DNA of 6,682 nucleotides from Streptosporangiaceae bacterium (GTDB lineage Bacteria; Actinomycetota; Actinomycetes; Streptosporangiales; Streptosporangiaceae). Location: positions 1 to 6,682 of the forward strand of contig JASHXW010000051.1 in the NCBI GenBank assembly GCA_030043395.1, read 5' to 3'. The position numbers and the translations under genes are program-made. The notes under the pieces were generated by a model. It searched no databases. It worked only from the letters and a program-made list of their open reading frames with translations, and was not told where the DNA came from. Below are positions 1 through 5,986 of this stretch, one piece after another; the first letter of the stretch is position 1; every line of letters begins with the position of its first letter.

Positions 1-5
1 ACTGT

Positions 6-10
6 GGAGG
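6..10 (+). promoter_or_regulatory. Ribosome binding site of the VOC gene
   Basis: GGAGG lies 8 nt before ATG at 19 but only 2 nt before ATG at 13. It therefore favours the ATG at 19 as the true start. Confidence 0.6.
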
Positions 11-18
11 AGATGACC

Positions 19-420
19 ATGCTCGACACCGCCGCGCACGCCCGCATCACCCTGCTGGTCTACCGCGACATTGCGGCCGCTCACGACTGGCTGGTCCGGG
101 TCTTCGGCTTGGGCGCGGGCCGGATCGACCGCGACGACAATGGCAACGCTGTGCATGCGGAACTTCAGGCTGGCGACGGCGTGATCTGGCTGCACGGCGA
201 GCAGAACGACGGGTACCAGCTCAGGTCCCCTGAATCGGTGGGCGCATCGACTGCCGCCGTGGCCGTGATGGTCGATGACGTCGACGCACACTGCCAGCGC
301 GCGACCGCCGAGGGAGCGGCAGTGGTACAAGAACCCATCGACCAGTCCTACGGCTACCGGGTCTACAGCGCACACGATGCCGAGGGCCATCTGTGGTCGT
401 TCATGAAACCGCTGGACTGA
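19..420 (+). CDS. VOC-family (glyoxalase/bleomycin-resistance fold) protein
   Basis: A 133-residue single-domain protein of the vicinal oxygen chelate superfamily, PhnB/glyoxalase-like. The opening strand ITLLVYRDIAAAHDWL and the segment VHAELQAGDGVIWLHG form the first beta-alpha-beta-beta-beta half. AVAVMVDDVDAHCQRA followed by YGYRVYSAHDAEGHLWSF forms the second. EGHLWSF near the C-terminus is the usual family signature and carries a candidate metal-ligand Glu. Length is normal for one VOC chain, which typically dimerises in the cytoplasm. The substrate cannot be told; members include glyoxalases, dioxygenases, antibiotic-binding proteins and many of unknown role. I chose ATG at 19 because GGAGG at 6-10 lies 8 nt upstream. 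GTG at 4 and ATG at 13 are in frame but poorly spaced, and the frame is open to the left edge, so an upstream start is possible. It converges on the gyr-tRNA block and looks unrelated to it. Confidence 0.85.
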   Translation: MLDTAAHARITLLVYRDIAAAHDWLVRVFGLGAGRIDRDDNGNAVHAELQAGDGVIWLHGEQNDGYQLRSPESVGASTAAVAVMVDDVDAHCQRATAEGAAVVQEPIDQSYGYRVYSAHDAEGHLWSFMKPLD

Positions 421-691
421 GCCGACCGAGCTAGCTGAGCCGGTATTCCTAGCCCTCAATGCCACGAAATCCTTGCGCGACGAGGTCTTCGAGCGGGATG
501 CCGTTGAGATGGTCCTCCAGGCCCTCCAAGGGGGACGCTGGCTGAGCACTGGACTGGCAGCCAGTGGGTGTCCAGCGCGCGCCGAGTCCGTCCTGCTCTA
601 AGGGGAGCGAGTTGCTTGGGAGTGTCCCGTTCGTCGGCGAAGGCTGCTCACCCGGATCGTCGCCTGCTGGCGAGCCACCCCCGCCAGCCAG
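421..691. other. Stretch without a recognisable gene
   Basis: This lies between the VOC stop and the transposase remnant. I find no complete gene with a ribosome binding site and no convincing terminator for the VOC gene. Two things stand out. One plus-strand frame stays open from within the VOC gene to the TAA at 599-601 and reads like coding sequence, with LRDEVFERDAVEMVLQAL in the middle, but it has no good start. A cluster of overlapping CTGG/CCAG inverted repeats occupies 547-576. It may be decayed mobile or accessory DNA, but I cannot name the source. Confidence 0.5.
549..575. repeat. Nested inverted repeats
   Basis: CTGGAC (549-554) pairs with GTCCAG (570-575) and encloses ACTGGC-A-GCCAGT (553-565). 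CACTGG (547-552) can alternatively pair with CCAGTG (561-566). The pairings compete, so this would be a switching or cruciform-prone structure rather than a single hairpin. There is no T-tract on either side, so it is not an intrinsic terminator. Its role is unknown; it may be chance or the scar of a mobile element. Confidence 0.45.
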
Positions 692-977
692 CCACCCGAC
701 GCCAACTTCCGGGTCCGCACCGACCGCACCGGGCAAGAACGGCAAGCTCACCCTGCGCCACCACGGCCGCCTGCACCACATCGGCGTCGGCGCCGAGCAC
801 GCCAGAACCCCCGTCCGCATGCTCATCGCCGGCCTGCGCATCCGGATCATCAACGCCGCCACCGGCGAGCTCCTCCGCGAGCTCACCCTCGACCCCAGCC
901 GCGACTACCAGCCCACCGGCCGCCCGCCCGGACCCCCGCCCGGGACGCCCCGCAAACGCAAAAACCCCGAACCCTGA
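692..977 (+). pseudogene. C-terminal remnant of an IS481-type transposase
   Basis: From 732 to the TGA at 975-977 one frame reads GKLTLRHHGRLHHIGVG, then VRMLIAGLRIRIINAATGE and LLRELTLDPSRDYQP, ending in a Pro/Arg/Lys-rich tail. This is the small beta-rich C-terminal domain that follows the DDE catalytic core in actinobacterial IS481-family transposases. The expected upstream residues (NFRVRTDRT, 704-730) are in a different frame, so about one net base was gained or two lost near 731. The helix-turn-helix and the DDE core are absent; only about 90 residues of a protein usually over 300 long remain. No start codon or ribosome binding site serves this fragment. It cannot be an active transposase. 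The left limit is approximate. Family assignment rests on recalled motif similarity, without a database search. Confidence 0.7.
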
Positions 978-992
978 TCAAGGGTTCGGGGT
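960..992 (-). terminator. Intrinsic terminator of the gyrBA-DUF3566-tRNA-Ile block
   Basis: A perfect 12-bp stem (964-975 with 981-992, core CCCCGAACCC/GGGTTCGGGG) has a 5-nt loop at 976-980. Read on the minus strand it is followed by TTTTT (complement of 960-964, one T shared with the stem), the classic intrinsic terminator form. It starts about 30 nt beyond the tRNA 3' end. On the plus strand the tail is GTCATTCC, so termination in that direction should be weak. The stop codon of the transposase remnant (975-977) lies at the stem-loop junction, so the terminator overlaps the dead gene. Confidence 0.8.
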
Positions 993-998
993 CATTCC

Positions 999-1014
999 GA
1001 TGTCTTGCGACATC
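999..1014. repeat. GATGTC/GACATC inverted repeat near the IS end
   Basis: GATGTC (999-1004) and GACATC (1009-1014) form a 6-bp stem with loop TTGC. It sits between the tRNA 3' end and the terminator hairpin, so it would lie in the tRNA trailer transcript. It probably derives from the terminal sequence of the IS481-like element. A role in tRNA 3' processing is possible but unsupported. Confidence 0.5.
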
Positions 1015-1021
1015 ACATGGG

Positions 1022-1095
1022 TGGGCCTGCGAGGACTTGAACCTCGGACCTCTTCCTTATCAGGGAAGCGCTCTAACCGCCTGAGCTACAGGCCC
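1022..1095 (-). tRNA. ileT: tRNA-Ile (anticodon GAT)
   Basis: A 74-nt cloverleaf on the minus strand. The acceptor stem pairs GGGCCTG (1095-1089) with CAGGCCC (1029-1023), with discriminator A at 1022. The D arm is GCTC...GAGC. The anticodon arm CTTCC-CTGATAA-GGAAG puts GAT at positions 34-36. The T arm is CGAGG-TTCAAGT-CCTCG. CCA is not encoded: the next genomic bases are CCCA, so it must be added after processing. It decodes ATC and ATT. Position downstream of gyrA and the DUF3566 gene matches mycobacterial ileT. It is probably co-transcribed or read from its own promoter in the preceding 149-nt spacer; I cannot decide which. Confidence 0.97.
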
Positions 1096-1244
1096 TAGGT
1101 CGCGCTGCTGCCTTGCCTTGACCCGCCTGCGGGTCCCTGGCTGCGCAGGTTCAGCGCCCATCTAGGGGTTGCGCACCCAGTTCAGTGGGCGTGCCGAGTT
1201 AGGTTACCGCACCGGCACTGATCCCGCCCAACTGGTTGACTGCT
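1096..1244. other. Structured spacer between DUF3566 gene and tRNA-Ile
   Basis: No gene is visible. It holds GACCCG-CCTG-CGGGTC (1120-1135), a 6-bp hairpin just ahead of the tRNA 5' end. It also holds a nested structure in which CGCCCA (1155-1160) pairs with TGGGCG (1186-1191) around GGGT-TGCGC-ACCC (1166-1178). Neither is followed by a T-tract on the minus strand, so transcription may continue into the tRNA. TAACCT on the minus strand (1202-1207) fits the loose actinobacterial -10 pattern, but its best -35 (TTGGGC) is 19 bp away, too weak to call a promoter. Confidence 0.4.
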
Positions 1245-3047
1245 TTAGTCGGACTCCTGCAGCGTCACTTCGATGCCGCCGGTGATCCTCGTGACCAAGT
1301 TATAGATCGCGGCGCCGAAGGTGGATAGCGCAGTGATCAGGACCACGTCGATCAAGCCAGCGATCGCCGTGTAGCCGAGTACCGTTCCAGCGGAGAACCA
1401 GCTCGCCGCATTACTACCGGCATTTCCCTTAGATGATGTCACGAGGTGAACTGTGTGCTCGACGCTGTTGAATACGCCGAGATCCCGCAGCAAGTAATAG
1501 AAGACGCCCACAGCTACGAGTAGCACGACAAAGCCGACGAGCGAGATGATGAAGCTGAACTTGAGTACCGACCAAGGGTCGATTCTCGACACCACGAGCT
1601 GAGCATCGCGAGCCTGTGCGGTGTCCTGCCTGGTGGGCTGGGCCACTGGCCGGGGCGAGGGCGGAGCCAACGTTGCCGACCTGGTCCTCGCGCTCACTGG
1701 ACTGCCATTGCCGCTGGTGCTTCCCGGTTTTGCTGGCGTCGACGACTTCAGCCCCCTGGCTACCGCCGCGAATGGCGCCGTTATCCTGGCTTTAAGGTCA
1801 TCTGATAGCACCGGCGATGACAAGCCCACCTGCGATTTCGGTGCGGAATCTTGATCCGGAATTGGGGGAGTCGCTATCAGTGCAGCCGCGATATCGGGAG
1901 AGGTTTCTTCATTTGGTGCCGAAGCGCTCGAATAGGAAGGCTGATCTGAAGTCGCTGGCCGTGGCGCGTAGGTGCTGGCAGCTGACGGTGCCCATGGCGG
2001 CGGCTCGGAGCCGACAGGGCTCTGTGCCGAGGAACCAGGCCCCGAGGAACCAGGCGCCGAGGACGTCCAGTCCGATGCGCCCGCGGAGAACGGCCCGGAC
2101 GCAGTAAGCCCTGACGGCGACGCAACGGGCTCCGGGGCAGAGCCCGACCTGGCCGCAGTCCAGCTCGGCGATGAATAGCTGGAAAGGCTCTCGGACGCGC
2201 TCGAGCCGAGGGGCGCCGCTGGACTCGCAGAGGAACCCGTGACGCCCGAGGCGCCGGATGCGCTTGATCCCGACGAAGATGCGCTGCCCATCGTGCCCGA
2301 CCACGTGGACCCCGAGCTGGTGAATCCCGCGCCCTTCAGCTCGTGCTCCATGGCAGCAGCGGCAGCTGTCGCCGCCTCAGATCCGCTGCCGGGAGTCTTC
2401 GTGCCCGGCTCGTTCTTGGAACTCGAGTCGTGCTTCAGCCCGTCCGGCCTTGTCAGCCCGGTTTCATCTGGCTTCGCAGGCTTGACGTCGGAGAGCTTGG
2501 GCTCGGCCGGCTTGGCTGCGTCGGTCGCCTTCAGGGTGTTCGCGGGCTTGAACACGTCGTCCAACCGCGCAGTCTCCGCAGGCTTCGCCGCTTTCGCGTC
2601 CGGCGTGGTGTCCGCGGACTTGCCAGCGTCCTCAGCCTTCACCGTGTCCACGGCCTCGGCCGCATCTGCGGAACTCGCTGGATCAGCAGCCTTCGACGGG
2701 GCGGGCACCCTGTTATGCGGCCGCGTCACGCTCGTCGCGCTATACCGCGACGACCGCGCACCGCCGGAGGGGGTGGCCGGCGAAGCAGACTCGGAATTCG
2801 CCGCAGCCGGTTCCTGAGCGCTCTCGGCCGCGTCCGACGCGGGCACCGACCCCGCCGCAGAGGCAGACGAAGAATCCTTGCCGTTGGAGCTACCACCAGC
2901 AGCAGGCTTAGCGCCGTCGGCATCGGTCTTAGGCTTGCTTGCTTTGCGCGTAGTGGTATCGAGATCGGAGGCGGTCGAGTCCAGGTCCGCAGTAGCGCTG
3001 CCCGCCTCATCGGCCAGATCTGCTACTGGCTCTGCCTGCTTGTCCAC
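1245..3047 (-). CDS. DUF3566 membrane protein with very long disordered N-terminus
   Basis: A 600-residue protein with its only recognisable domain at the C-terminus. From about residue 484 (LVVSRIDPWSVLKFSF) it matches the DUF3566 family, the Rv0007-type protein next to gyrA in mycobacteria. Two hydrophobic helices lie at about 494-520 and 556-582, joined by a polar loop holding SVEHTVHLV; a short tail ends at residue 600. Residues 1-480 are low-complexity, rich in Ser, Ala, Pro, Thr, Gly, Asp and Lys. They include a Lys-Pro-Ala/Asp region (about 145-200) and a Ser/Gly/Ala region (about 240-345). No signal peptide is visible, so the tail is probably cytoplasmic. The mycobacterial homologue is about 300 residues, so this one is unusually long. 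The start is GTG at 3047 with GGAGG 4 nt upstream. The biochemical function is not established; a role at the envelope or division site is only a guess. Confidence 0.88.
   Translation of the reverse strand: MDKQAEPVADLADEAGSATADLDSTASDLDTTTRKASKPKTDADGAKPAAGGSSNGKDSSSASAAGSVPASDAAESAQEPAAANSESASPATPSGGARSSRYSATSVTRPHNRVPAPSKAADPASSADAAEAVDTVKAEDAGKSADTTPDAKAAKPAETARLDDVFKPANTLKATDAAKPAEPKLSDVKPAKPDETGLTRPDGLKHDSSSKNEPGTKTPGSGSEAATAAAAAMEHELKGAGFTSSGSTWSGTMGSASSSGSSASGASGVTGSSASPAAPLGSSASESLSSYSSPSWTAARSGSAPEPVASPSGLTASGPFSAGASDWTSSAPGSSGPGSSAQSPVGSEPPPWAPSAASTYAPRPATSDQPSYSSASAPNEETSPDIAAALIATPPIPDQDSAPKSQVGLSSPVLSDDLKARITAPFAAVARGLKSSTPAKPGSTSGNGSPVSARTRSATLAPPSPRPVAQPTRQDTAQARDAQLVVSRIDPWSVLKFSFIISLVGFVVLLVAVGVFYYLLRDLGVFNSVEHTVHLVTSSKGNAGSNAASWFSAGTVLGYTAIAGLIDVVLITALSTFGAAIYNLVTRITGGIEVTLQESD
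2026..2064 (-). repeat. 15-bp tandem repeat in the DUF3566 gene
   Basis: Two nearly identical 15-bp units (2026-2040 and 2041-2055, plus-strand core CCGAGGAACCAGGC) are followed by a 9-bp partial third. They encode the in-frame pentapeptide pattern SSAPG-SSGPG-SSAQ at about residues 328-341. Because the unit is a multiple of three, copy-number change would lengthen or shorten the disordered tail without breaking the frame. Confidence 0.75.
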
Positions 3048-3051
3048 CCGT

Positions 3052-3056
3052 CCTCC
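3052..3056 (-). promoter_or_regulatory. Ribosome binding site of the DUF3566 gene
   Basis: GGAGG on the minus strand is separated by ACGG (4 nt) from the GTG at 3047-3045. The spacing is short, but this is the only good Shine-Dalgarno nearby and it decides the GTG start. Confidence 0.6.
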
Positions 3057-3221
3057 AGAGAAAGTGCTAGCAACGACCTTATCCGCCAGCAGCGGTGCCT
3101 GGGTCGTGATAACCGGATCGTCACAATCGCGATACTCAGTGAGACGTGCCAGTGCGGCAGATAGTTGCCGGGGGGCACAACGTTACCTGACCGTGCCACT
3201 GGCCTGCGCTACTCGTCATTT

Positions 3222-5879
3222 TCATGACTCGCCGGAGTCGTCAGAGGAATCGTGATCATCTTCTTCGGCCGAATCCTCGATGGCGGAATCTTCGGCAACC
3301 GAATCCTCGGCCGCCGAATGGCGTCCGCCGTTGCCCGCGTCCGACTCGTCGAGGTCCTCCAGCTCAACTTCTGCTGATGCCAGCTCCTCTAGCTCCTCCT
3401 CCGCCTGCTCCGCATTGCGGGCAATCGCCACGAGGGTCTGACCCGTCGCGAGGTTCACCAGCCTGACGCCCATGGTCTGGCGGCCTGACAGCTTGACCCC
3501 GGAAGCGGCAGTCCGGATCACCCCGCCTGCCGAGGTGATCGCGAACACCTCGTCGTCCGGCGCGACCATCAGGGCCCCGATCAGCTCACCGCGAGCCTCG
3601 ACGATCCGCGCCGTCACCACGCCGAGACCGCCACGGCCCTTGACCGGGTAGTCATCGGCTGGCGTCCGCTTGGCATAACCGCCACTGGTCGCCACAAGCA
3701 CGTCGGCTGTGGAACCGACCTCGACCACGTGCATGCCCAGCAACTGGTCGCCGTTCGTGAAGCGCATCCCGATGACGCCCGACGTGGCGCGGCCCATCGG
3801 CCGCAGGACGTCGTCGCTCGCGTGGAACCTGATCGCCTGCGCGTGACGGCTGACCAGCAGCAGGTCCTGGTCAGGGGAGACCAGCCTGGCACCGATCACC
3901 TCGTCGTCCCCGCGCAGGTTGATCGCGATGATGCCGCCGGCCCTGGGGGAGTCGAAGTCGACCAGCCTGGACTTCTTCACCAGGCCGCCAGCGGTCGCGA
4001 GCACCAGGTACGGCGCGACCTCGTAGTCGCGCAGCGCCAGCACCTCCGCGATGCGCTCGTCGGGCTGGAACGCCAGCAGGTTCGCCACGTGCTGCCCGCG
4101 AGCGTCGCGCGCTGCTTCGGGCAGCTCGTAGGCCTTCGCCCGGTACACCCGGCCCTTATTGGTGAAGAACAGGATCCAGTGATGCGTCGAGGTGACGAAG
4201 AAGTGCTCGACGATGTCGTCGGTACGCAGCTGCGCGCCCCTGACGCCCTTGCCGCCGCGGCGCTGAGCCCGGTACATGCCGGTCTTGGTCCGCTTGGCGT
4301 AACCGCCACGGGTGATCGTGACCACCACGTCCTCTTCGGCGATGAGGTCGGCCATGGAGACCTCGCCGTCGTAGGCGACGAGCTCGGTCCGCCGGTCGTT
4401 GCCGTACTTGGCCGCGATCTCGGCGAGTTCGGTGCCGATGATCTCGCGCTGGCGCTCCGGTGAGGCGAGGATCGACTCGTAGTCGGCGATCTGCTCCATC
4501 AGCTCGTTGTACTCGTCGGTGAGCTGCTGGCGCTCGAGCGCGGCTAGCCTGCGCAGCTGCATGTCGAGGATGGCGCGAGCCTGGATCTCGTCGATCTCCA
4601 GCAGCTCCATCAGCCCCTGCTGGGCGGCCGCGGCCGACTCGCTTGCCCGGATCAGCGCGATGACGGCATCGATCTGGTCGATCGCCTTCAGCAGCGCGCT
4701 CAAGATGTGCGCGCGCTCCCTGGCCTTGCGCAGCAGGTAGCTGGTGCGCCTGACGATCACCTCGATCTGGTGGGTGACCCAGTGCCTGATGAACTGGTCC
4801 AGCCGCAGCGTCCGCGGCACCCCGTCAACCAGGGCCAGCATGTTGGCGCCGAACGTCTCCTGCAGTTGCGTGTGCTTGTAGAGGTTGTTCAGCACGACCT
4901 TCGCGACGGCATCGCGCTTGAGCACGATGATCAGCCGCTGACCGGTACGGCCACTGCTCTCGTCACGCACTTCGGAGATCCCGGCGATTCGCCCGTCCTT
5001 GGCGAGCTCGTCGATCTTCAGCGCGAGGTTATCCGGGTTGACCTGGTAGGGAAGCTGCGTGACGACCAGGCAGGTGCGGCCTCTGCGATCCTCTTCGACG
5101 TCGACGACAGCGCGCATGGTGATCGAGCCGCGGCCCGTCTTGTAGGCGTCCACGATGCCGCGCCGCCCGACGATCTGCCCGTAGGTAGGGAAGTCCGGGC
5201 CCTTGATCCGCTGCATGAGGGCCTGGAGCAGGTCCTCGTCGCTGGCGTCGAAGTTCTCCAGGTACCACTGGACGCCGTCGGCGACCTCGCGCAGGTTGTG
5301 CGGCGGGATCTTGGTGGCCATGCCGACCGCGATGCCCTCGGAGCCGTTGATGAGCAGATTGGGGAACCTGGCCGGCAGCACGATGGGCTCGGCGGAGCGC
5401 CCGTCGTAGTTCGGCCGGAAGTCGACGGTCTCCTTGTCGATGTCCCGCAGCATCTCCATCGCCAGCGGGGCGAGGCGGCACTCGGTGTACCGCATCGCGG
5501 CGGGCGGGTCGTTGCCTGGCGAGCCGAAGTTGCCCTGCCCGTCGACCAGCGGCATGCGCATCGACCACGTCTGCGCGAGCCGGACCAGCGCGTCGTAGAT
5601 AGCCGAGTCGCCGTGCGGGTGGTACTGGCCCATGACGTCGCCGACGACGCGCGAGCACTTGGAGAAGCCGCGGTCGGGCCGGTACCCGCCGTCGTACATC
5701 GCGTACAGCACGCGGACGTGCACCGGCTTCAGGCCGTCCCGCACGTCCGGCAGTGCCCGGCCGACGATGACCGACATCGCGTAGTCGATGTAGCTGCGCT
5801 GCATCTCGACCTGGATGTCGACCGGCTCCAGCCGCCCGCCTGGCTCCTCCGGCGGCGCCTGCGGCGTGTCCACGCTCAT
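3222..5879 (-). CDS. gyrA: DNA gyrase subunit A
   Basis: The complete 885-residue breakage-reunion subunit of DNA gyrase; with GyrB it forms the A2B2 enzyme that negatively supercoils DNA using ATP. The winged-helix gate domain (about 25-160) has [11 protein letters not shown], with S92 and D96 equivalent to E. coli S83 and D87, and RYTE with catalytic Tyr131 preceded by Arg130. Tower and coiled-coil regions follow to about residue 500. The C-terminal pinwheel (about 510-820) holds the GyrA box QRRGGKG at 539-545, which marks gyrase rather than topoisomerase IV, and a second box-like KGRGGLG at 747-753. Residues 820-885 form a strongly acidic tail. ATG at 5879 has AAGGAG 10 nt upstream. The gene follows gyrB by 107 nt on the same strand and is probably co-transcribed. 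Odd points are Val55 in [11 protein letters not shown], where Arg is usual (E. coli R46), and the repeat-built tail. S92 and D96 predict no classic quinolone-resistance change. Confidence 0.99.
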   Translation of the reverse strand: MSVDTPQAPPEEPGGRLEPVDIQVEMQRSYIDYAMSVIVGRALPDVRDGLKPVHVRVLYAMYDGGYRPDRGFSKCSRVVGDVMGQYHPHGDSAIYDALVRLAQTWSMRMPLVDGQGNFGSPGNDPPAAMRYTECRLAPLAMEMLRDIDKETVDFRPNYDGRSAEPIVLPARFPNLLINGSEGIAVGMATKIPPHNLREVADGVQWYLENFDASDEDLLQALMQRIKGPDFPTYGQIVGRRGIVDAYKTGRGSITMRAVVDVEEDRRGRTCLVVTQLPYQVNPDNLALKIDELAKDGRIAGISEVRDESSGRTGQRLIIVLKRDAVAKVVLNNLYKHTQLQETFGANMLALVDGVPRTLRLDQFIRHWVTHQIEVIVRRTSYLLRKARERAHILSALLKAIDQIDAVIALIRASESAAAAQQGLMELLEIDEIQARAILDMQLRRLAALERQQLTDEYNELMEQIADYESILASPERQREIIGTELAEIAAKYGNDRRTELVAYDGEVSMADLIAEEDVVVTITRGGYAKRTKTGMYRAQRRGGKGVRGAQLRTDDIVEHFFVTSTHHWILFFTNKGRVYRAKAYELPEAARDARGQHVANLLAFQPDERIAEVLALRDYEVAPYLVLATAGGLVKKSRLVDFDSPRAGGIIAINLRGDDEVIGARLVSPDQDLLLVSRHAQAIRFHASDDVLRPMGRATSGVIGMRFTNGDQLLGMHVVEVGSTADVLVATSGGYAKRTPADDYPVKGRGGLGVVTARIVEARGELIGALMVAPDDEVFAITSAGGVIRTAASGVKLSGRQTMGVRLVNLATGQTLVAIARNAEQAEEELEELASAEVELEDLDESDAGNGGRHSAAEDSVAEDSAIEDSAEEDDHDSSDDSGES
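3255..3314 (-). repeat. 15-bp tandem repeats in the gyrA acidic tail
   Basis: Successive 15-bp units, each containing the plus-strand core GAATCCTCG or a one-base variant, encode [15 protein letters not shown] and a diverged AEEDD at residues 856-875. The array is in frame and contributes most of the acidic tail. It looks like recent local duplication within a core gene. Confidence 0.75.
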
Positions 5880-5889
5880 GTGAGTCTCT

Positions 5890-5895
5890 CTCCTT
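5890..5895 (-). promoter_or_regulatory. Ribosome binding site of gyrA
   Basis: AAGGAG on the minus strand is 10 nt before the ATG at 5879-5877. It supports that start over the in-frame GTG two codons later. The spacing is slightly long. Confidence 0.6.
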
Positions 5896-5956
5896 CATCA
5901 TGACCGCGGGCTCCGGCTCGCCGTCTGGGGCAGCCAACGAACCACGATCATTAACA

Positions 5957-5972
5957 ACCAGCGCAGGCTGGT
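5957..5972 (-). other. Small hairpin in the gyrB-gyrA spacer
   Basis: ACCAGC and GCTGGT form a 6-bp stem with a 4-nt loop, about 14 nt beyond the gyrB stop on the minus strand. The following bases (TGTTAATG) are mildly T-rich but not a real T-tract. It could be a weak attenuator or a messenger-stability element between the two subunits, or chance. Confidence 0.3.
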
Positions 5973-5986
5973 CGCCTTCCCGGCAG

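Larger units (their letters stand above)
692..1017 (+). mobile_element. Right-end remnant of an IS481-like insertion sequence
   Basis: This comprises the transposase fragment, the hairpin around its stop codon, and a terminal segment that closes with GATGTCTTGCGACATC followed by ACA at 1015-1017. Read inward from the right the end begins TGTGATGTC, and IS481-family ends typically begin with TG, so I place the tip near 1017. That is 4 bp from the tRNA-Ile 3' end at 1022. No matching left inverted repeat is visible between 421 and 691, so the element is truncated. The exact end is an inference. Confidence 0.45.

Noticed and set aside
449..886. Minus-strand 145-codon open frame
   Set aside because: It runs antisense to the transposase remnant, has no ribosome binding site and has no recognisable domain.
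568..1098. Plus-strand open frame ending LEPRTSSLSGKRSNRLSYRP
   Set aside because: The C-terminal part is simply the antisense of the tRNA-Ile gene, a well-known false protein. The rest is a shadow of the transposase remnant.
1202..1232. Possible tRNA-Ile promoter (TTGGGC and TAACCT on the minus strand)
   Set aside because: The 19-bp spacing and poor -35 make it no better than background in this sequence.
3106..3124. GTGA...TCAC inverted repeat upstream of the DUF3566 gene, considered as a CRP-type operator
   Set aside because: The half-sites are 11 bp apart, whereas CRP-type sites need 6-8 bp; it is likely chance.
2239..3164. Long plus-strand open frames opposite the DUF3566 gene
   Set aside because: They are Arg-rich or Ala/Ser-rich shadows of a low-complexity GC-rich gene, with no domain or start signal.
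3148..3203. GCCAGTG/CACTGGC inverted repeat in the gyrA-DUF3566 spacer
   Set aside because: The arms are 7 bp with a 42-nt loop and no T-tract, too weak to call a terminator or regulatory element.
4707..5903. 398-codon plus-strand open frame opposite gyrA
   Set aside because: gyrA is unmistakable on the other strand; the antisense frame is a product of GC-rich codon bias.
5898..5951. Possible 17-residue leader peptide (MIVVRWLPQTASRSPRS) between gyrB and gyrA
   Set aside because: No ribosome binding site precedes it and there is no stretch of regulatory codons.
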